Positions 61,121 through 64,000 of a stretch of 64,000 nucleotides of DNA are shown here, in pieces. Position numbers and translations under genes: made by a program. Position 1 is the first letter of the stretch. Every line of letters starts with the position of its first letter. The stretch is from Rhodococcus wratislaviensis (lineage in GTDB: Bacteria; Actinomycetota; Actinomycetes; Mycobacteriales; Mycobacteriaceae), in assembly GCF_900455735.1 (NCBI RefSeq), contig NZ_UAUI01000025.1, positions 310,001 through 374,000 on the forward strand, read 5' to 3'. The notes below the pieces were generated by a model. The model saw nothing but the letters and a program-made list of their open reading frames with translations, did not search any database and had not been told where the DNA came from.

Positions 61121-62352
61121 TGACCACGTCGACCGATGTGCCGGCCGCCCGCGCCGCCCAACTCGACGCCGCGGACCCGCTGCGCGCGTATCGCGACCTG
61201 TTCGTCGGCTCCGACGACCCGTCGGTGCCCGCCTACCTCGACGGAAACTCACTCGGACGGCCCACCAAAGCGAGCGCCGAGCGGATCAGCGCGTTCGTCA
61301 CCGAGTCGTGGGGCGGGCGGCTCATCCGTGGGTGGGACGAGGAGTGGTACGACCTGCCGATCACGATCGGCGACACCCTTGCGAGGGTCGCGCTCGGCGC
61401 GGCCGCCGGGCAGGCCACCGTCGGTGACTCGACGACGGTCCTGCTGTACAAGCTGGCACGCGGTGCGCTCGCATTGCGCCCGGACCGTACCGAGATCGTG
61501 GTGGATCGCGACAACTTTCCGACGGACCGGTACGTGCTCGAGGGTATCGCCGGGGAACTCGGGCTCACGCTGCGGTGGATCGAGTCGGACACCCGGGGCG
61601 GGGTCACCGTCGACGACCTGAAGTCCGTGGTCTCCGAACACACCGCGCTCGTCGTGCTCAGCCACGTCGCCTACCGCTCGGGCTACCTGGTGGACGCCGC
61701 CGGCGCCGCCCGCGTGACGCACGACGCCGGTGCGCTCCTGCTGCTCGACCTGTGTCACTCCGTCGGCTCGGTTCCCCTCGAACTCGACGCGTGGGGTGTC
61801 GATCTGGCGGTCGGGTGCACGTACAAGTATCTGAACGGCGGTCCGGGCTCACCGGCGTTCGCCTACGTTCGGGCCGATCATCAACAGCATTTCGTGCAGC
61901 CGATCTGGGGTTGGATGGGCCGCGACAACCCGTTCGCGATGGCACAGGGCTACCAACCGGCGCCCGGCATCCGGCGCGTGATCAGCGGAACGCCGTCGGT
62001 CCTCGGCATGATCGCGCTGCAGGACACCCTCGAACTCCTCGACGAGGTCGGCATGGATGCGGTGCGGGCCAAGTCGATCGCGCTCACCGAGTACGCGCTC
62101 GACCTCGTGCGCGAGGTGCTGATTCCCTTAGGTGTGGAGATCGGATCGCCGGAGGATTCGGCCGAGCGGGGTGGTCACGTCATCATCGACCACCCGCGGT
62201 TCGAGACCGTCGTCGAGCGACTGTGGACGAAGGGCGTCATCCCCGACTTCCGGGCCCCGCAGGGACTGCGGCTCGGCCTGAGCCCGCTGAGTACGAGCTT
62301 CGGTGAGGTGTGCGCCGGGATACTCACGATCCGTGATGAACTCACCGACTGA
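61117..62352 (+). CDS. kynU: Kynureninase
   Basis: A 411 aa PLP enzyme cleaving kynurenine to anthranilate and alanine. AYLDGNSLGRPTK near the N terminus, DNFPTDRYVLEG, LLDLCHSVGSVPLEL, and the PLP lysine in GCTYKYLNGGPGSP define the family. It overlaps tryptophan dioxygenase by 4 bases and the regulator gene by 17 bases. No kynurenine formamidase lies inside this operon; the hydrolase at 50496 might serve, or the step may be encoded elsewhere. Confidence 0.95.
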   Translation: MMTTSTDVPAARAAQLDAADPLRAYRDLFVGSDDPSVPAYLDGNSLGRPTKASAERISAFVTESWGGRLIRGWDEEWYDLPITIGDTLARVALGAAAGQATVGDSTTVLLYKLARGALALRPDRTEIVVDRDNFPTDRYVLEGIAGELGLTLRWIESDTRGGVTVDDLKSVVSEHTALVVLSHVAYRSGYLVDAAGAARVTHDAGALLLLDLCHSVGSVPLELDAWGVDLAVGCTYKYLNGGPGSPAFAYVRADHQQHFVQPIWGWMGRDNPFAMAQGYQPAPGIRRVISGTPSVLGMIALQDTLELLDEVGMDAVRAKSIALTEYALDLVREVLIPLGVEIGSPEDSAERGGHVIIDHPRFETVVERLWTKGVIPDFRAPQGLRLGLSPLSTSFGEVCAGILTIRDELTD

Positions 62353-63199
62353 GCCGGCGAGCGCGATCCTCGACGACTTCGATTCGAGGCCCGGCAGCGC
62401 GACGTCGCTGATCCGGACCGTACTCGGTGCGTACGTGCGCGACGTCGGCGGGTGGGTGGCGATCGCCGACTTCGTGGAACTGATGCACGCCGTCGGCATC
62501 CCGCCCGAATCGACGCGCATCGCCGTGGCCCGCCTCAAGAAGAAGGGGGTGCTGCGGCCGCTGACCCGCGACGGTCGGAGCGGGTACGAGGTGACCGAGC
62601 AGGCCGAGGCGATGTTCACACGCGGCGATCCGCGGATCTTCGGCTTCCGTCAGATGGCGGACACCGATCCCTGGCGGTTGATCTCGTTCACCATCCCCGA
62701 ATCGCAACGGGCGGTGCGGCACCAGTTGCGCCGACGGCTCGGCTGGATCGGCTGTGGAACCGTGTCGCCCGGCTTGTGGATCGCCCCCGAGTATCTCGCC
62801 CGCGAGGTCGACGACATCGTCGACGCGCTGGGGCTGTCCGAGTACGTGACGACCTTCGTGTCCACGGCGGTGTTCGTGCCCGACTCGATGGGGGACGCGG
62901 CGACGCGGTGGTGGGACCTCGATGGCATCGCCGCGCGGCACCGCGACTTCCTCGACCGCCACCGGGTCGCTCTGTCTGGTGCAGAGGAGGTCTCGCCGCG
63001 AGAAGCGTTCGTCCGTTTCGTCCCGCTGCTCGACGAATGGCGGATCATCCCGTACATCGACCCAGGCCTGCCGGAAGGCATGCTGCCCGCGGAGTGGCCG
63101 GGCGCCGACAGCGTCCGGCTGTTCGCGTCGGCGCGGGACCGCTACCTGACCGGGAGCCGCGACTGGGTGCGGAGCGTGCAGTCGCGGCTCCCGGTGTGA
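62336..63199 (+). CDS. PaaX-family transcriptional regulator
   Basis: A 287 aa protein like PaaX, the repressor of phenylacetate genes. The N-terminal winged helix (SLIRTVLGAYVRDVGGWVAIADFVELM, then STRIAVARLKKKGVLRP) and the central PaaX domain (WRLISFTIPESQRAVRHQLRRRLGWIGCG, LWIAPE) are clear. Overlapping kynU by 17 bases, it is probably the local regulator of tryptophan breakdown; the effector might be a kynurenine-pathway CoA thioester or acid. ATG 62336 lacks a strong ribosome site, consistent with coupled translation. Confidence 0.87.
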   Translation: MNSPTEPASAILDDFDSRPGSATSLIRTVLGAYVRDVGGWVAIADFVELMHAVGIPPESTRIAVARLKKKGVLRPLTRDGRSGYEVTEQAEAMFTRGDPRIFGFRQMADTDPWRLISFTIPESQRAVRHQLRRRLGWIGCGTVSPGLWIAPEYLAREVDDIVDALGLSEYVTTFVSTAVFVPDSMGDAATRWWDLDGIAARHRDFLDRHRVALSGAEEVSPREAFVRFVPLLDEWRIIPYIDPGLPEGMLPAEWPGADSVRLFASARDRYLTGSRDWVRSVQSRLPV

Positions 63200-63203
63200 G
63201 GTG

Positions 63204-63653
63204 CTATCCGAGGAATTCCTCGCCGATGTTCTTGGCCCACTCCTCGGCCTGATCCTTGGGCCGGATCGAGCTGGACCCGTCGTGCCTGCCGTGTTCGCCG
63301 ACCTGGACCGCGCCGAGGGAGACGAGCTTCTCGGCGATGATCTCGCCGCCGCGGTTGTAGGTTTCCTCGTACACCTTGTCGCCGAGGCCGAACAGCGCGA
63401 ACTGCATCCCGGTGAGGTCGGGTTCGTCCTCCTCGAGGCCCTCGAAGAAGGGTTCCGCGCCGGTGGGCAGCTCGCCCTCACCGTAGGTGGAGCACACGAT
63501 GACGTGGAAGTTCTCGGGGTCGAGATCGCCCGCGTCGAATTCCATCATGTCGTACAGGGACGTGTCGCCGTAGTCGCCGAGCACGTCGGCGATGTTGTCG
63601 GCCACCAGTTCGGAGGTTCCGCCCTCGCTGCCGTACAGAATCACCACTGCCAT
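63204..63653 (-). CDS. Flavodoxin domain protein
   Basis: A 149 aa flavodoxin-like protein. The FMN phosphate loop is ILYGSEGGTSELVADN, with STYGEGELPTGAEPFFEGL and LFGLGDKVYEETYNRGG for the isoalloxazine. It resembles the flavodoxin half of CysJ/cytochrome P450 reductase more than a free flavodoxin. It lies 34 bases after a CysJ-like FAD/NADPH protein on the same strand, so the usual fusion appears split. It probably carries electrons to a sulfite reductase or similar enzyme outside the window. Confidence 0.87.
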   Translation of the reverse strand: MAVVILYGSEGGTSELVADNIADVLGDYGDTSLYDMMEFDAGDLDPENFHVIVCSTYGEGELPTGAEPFFEGLEEDEPDLTGMQFALFGLGDKVYEETYNRGGEIIAEKLVSLGAVQVGEHGRHDGSSSIRPKDQAEEWAKNIGEEFLG

Positions 63654-63687
63654 TGTTCTTGCTCCTCGTGAGTTGCTGCCGACGTGA

Positions 63688-64000
63688 TCAGTACACGTCG
63701 CGCAGGTAGCGCTTTTCCTTCTTGAGCTTGGTCACGTAGTCGGCGGCCTGCTCGGTGGAAAGGGTGCCATGAGTGGCGATGACGTGGTGCAGGGCCCGGT
63801 CGACGTCCTTCGCCATGCGGGTGGCGTCACCGCAGACGTAGAAGTGGCCGCCGTCCTCGAGCCAGGCGAACAACTCCGCGCCGTTCTCGACCATCCGGTT
63901 CTGTACGTAGATCTTCTCCGCCTGGTCGCGGGAGAAGGCGAGGTCGAGGCGGGTGAGGAGACCGCTGTCGCTCATCGCGCCGATCTCGTCCTCGTAGATG
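63688..64000 (-). CDS. CysJ-like NADPH-dependent flavoprotein reductase, 3' part
   Basis: C-terminal part of a diflavin-type reductase FAD/NADPH domain. LTRLDLAFSRDQAEKIYVQNRM, HFYVCGDATRMAKDVD and the final KKEKRYLRDVY are typical of CysJ and P450 reductases. The frame is open to the right edge, so the gene starts outside. It precedes the flavodoxin gene by 34 bases. CysJ-like sulfite reduction and an electron donor for another oxidoreductase are both possible. Confidence 0.85.
   Translation of the reverse strand, partial: IYEDEIGAMSDSGLLTRLDLAFSRDQAEKIYVQNRMVENGAELFAWLEDGGHFYVCGDATRMAKDVDRALHHVIATHGTLSTEQAADYVTKLKKEKRYLRDVY

Noticed and set aside
1..64000. CRISPR array, tRNA, rRNA or intact insertion sequence
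   Set aside because: No regularly spaced repeats, cloverleaf-like sequence or transposase frame was seen.

Overview
The window is high-GC actinobacterial DNA, most like a Rhodococcus of the jostii/opacus group. This is an inference from gene content (RecBCD, a PknK-type kinase, DMG oxidase and sarcosine oxidase clusters resembling those of Arthrobacter and Corynebacterium), GTG starts, ATGA/GTGA gene overlaps and leaderless promoters. No rRNA, tRNA, CRISPR array or intact insertion sequence was seen.

Layout. 1-6761: recC (3' part), recB and recD, translationally overlapped. 6679-9101: a DUF4188/DoxX pair, a secreted pentapeptide-repeat protein and a secreted Excalibur protein, with two large nested palindromes between the last two. 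9368-11167: an unusual exonuclease-BRCT-TerD fusion. 11175-15247: a polysaccharide-deacetylase/allantoinase-like protein, an NCS1 permease and a divergent PucR regulator, probably purine/ureide metabolism. 15545-19067: MHS-type transporter, creatinase and IclR regulator (creatine to sarcosine). 19142-22570: PknK-like kinase-STAND protein.

22516-50587 is the main theme, a nearly complete choline/glycine betaine to pyruvate pathway. Choline oxidase and betaine aldehyde dehydrogenase make glycine betaine. A Rieske oxygenase with its own Rieske ferredoxin and FAD reductase would give dimethylglycine. Dimethylglycine oxidase gives sarcosine, and heterotetrameric sarcosine oxidase (soxBDAG) gives glycine. 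GlyA then makes serine and SdaA makes pyruvate. The C1 units carried on tetrahydrofolate are handled by FolD, a cyclodeaminase-like protein and PurU; folP and pabC sit at the end of the sox operon. BCCT and APC permeases import substrates. The palindrome TGATATATCA stands before four of these transcription units and beside a GntR/FCD regulator, so a local regulon is likely. Two related IclR regulators flank the Rieske electron-transfer genes.

51800-60147 looks like an accessory block: a LysR-scoAB operon divergent from a UGSC-family two-gene module with a NifU-like protein, a decayed acyl-CoA dehydrogenase fragment, thioredoxin reductase, thioredoxin and a DctA-type carrier. The UGSC family has no assigned function that I know of, and this is the best candidate for an undescribed system here. 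60266-63199 is a tryptophan-kynurenine operon (TDO, kynureninase, PaaX-like regulator). The window ends in a flavodoxin and the 3' part of a CysJ-like reductase.
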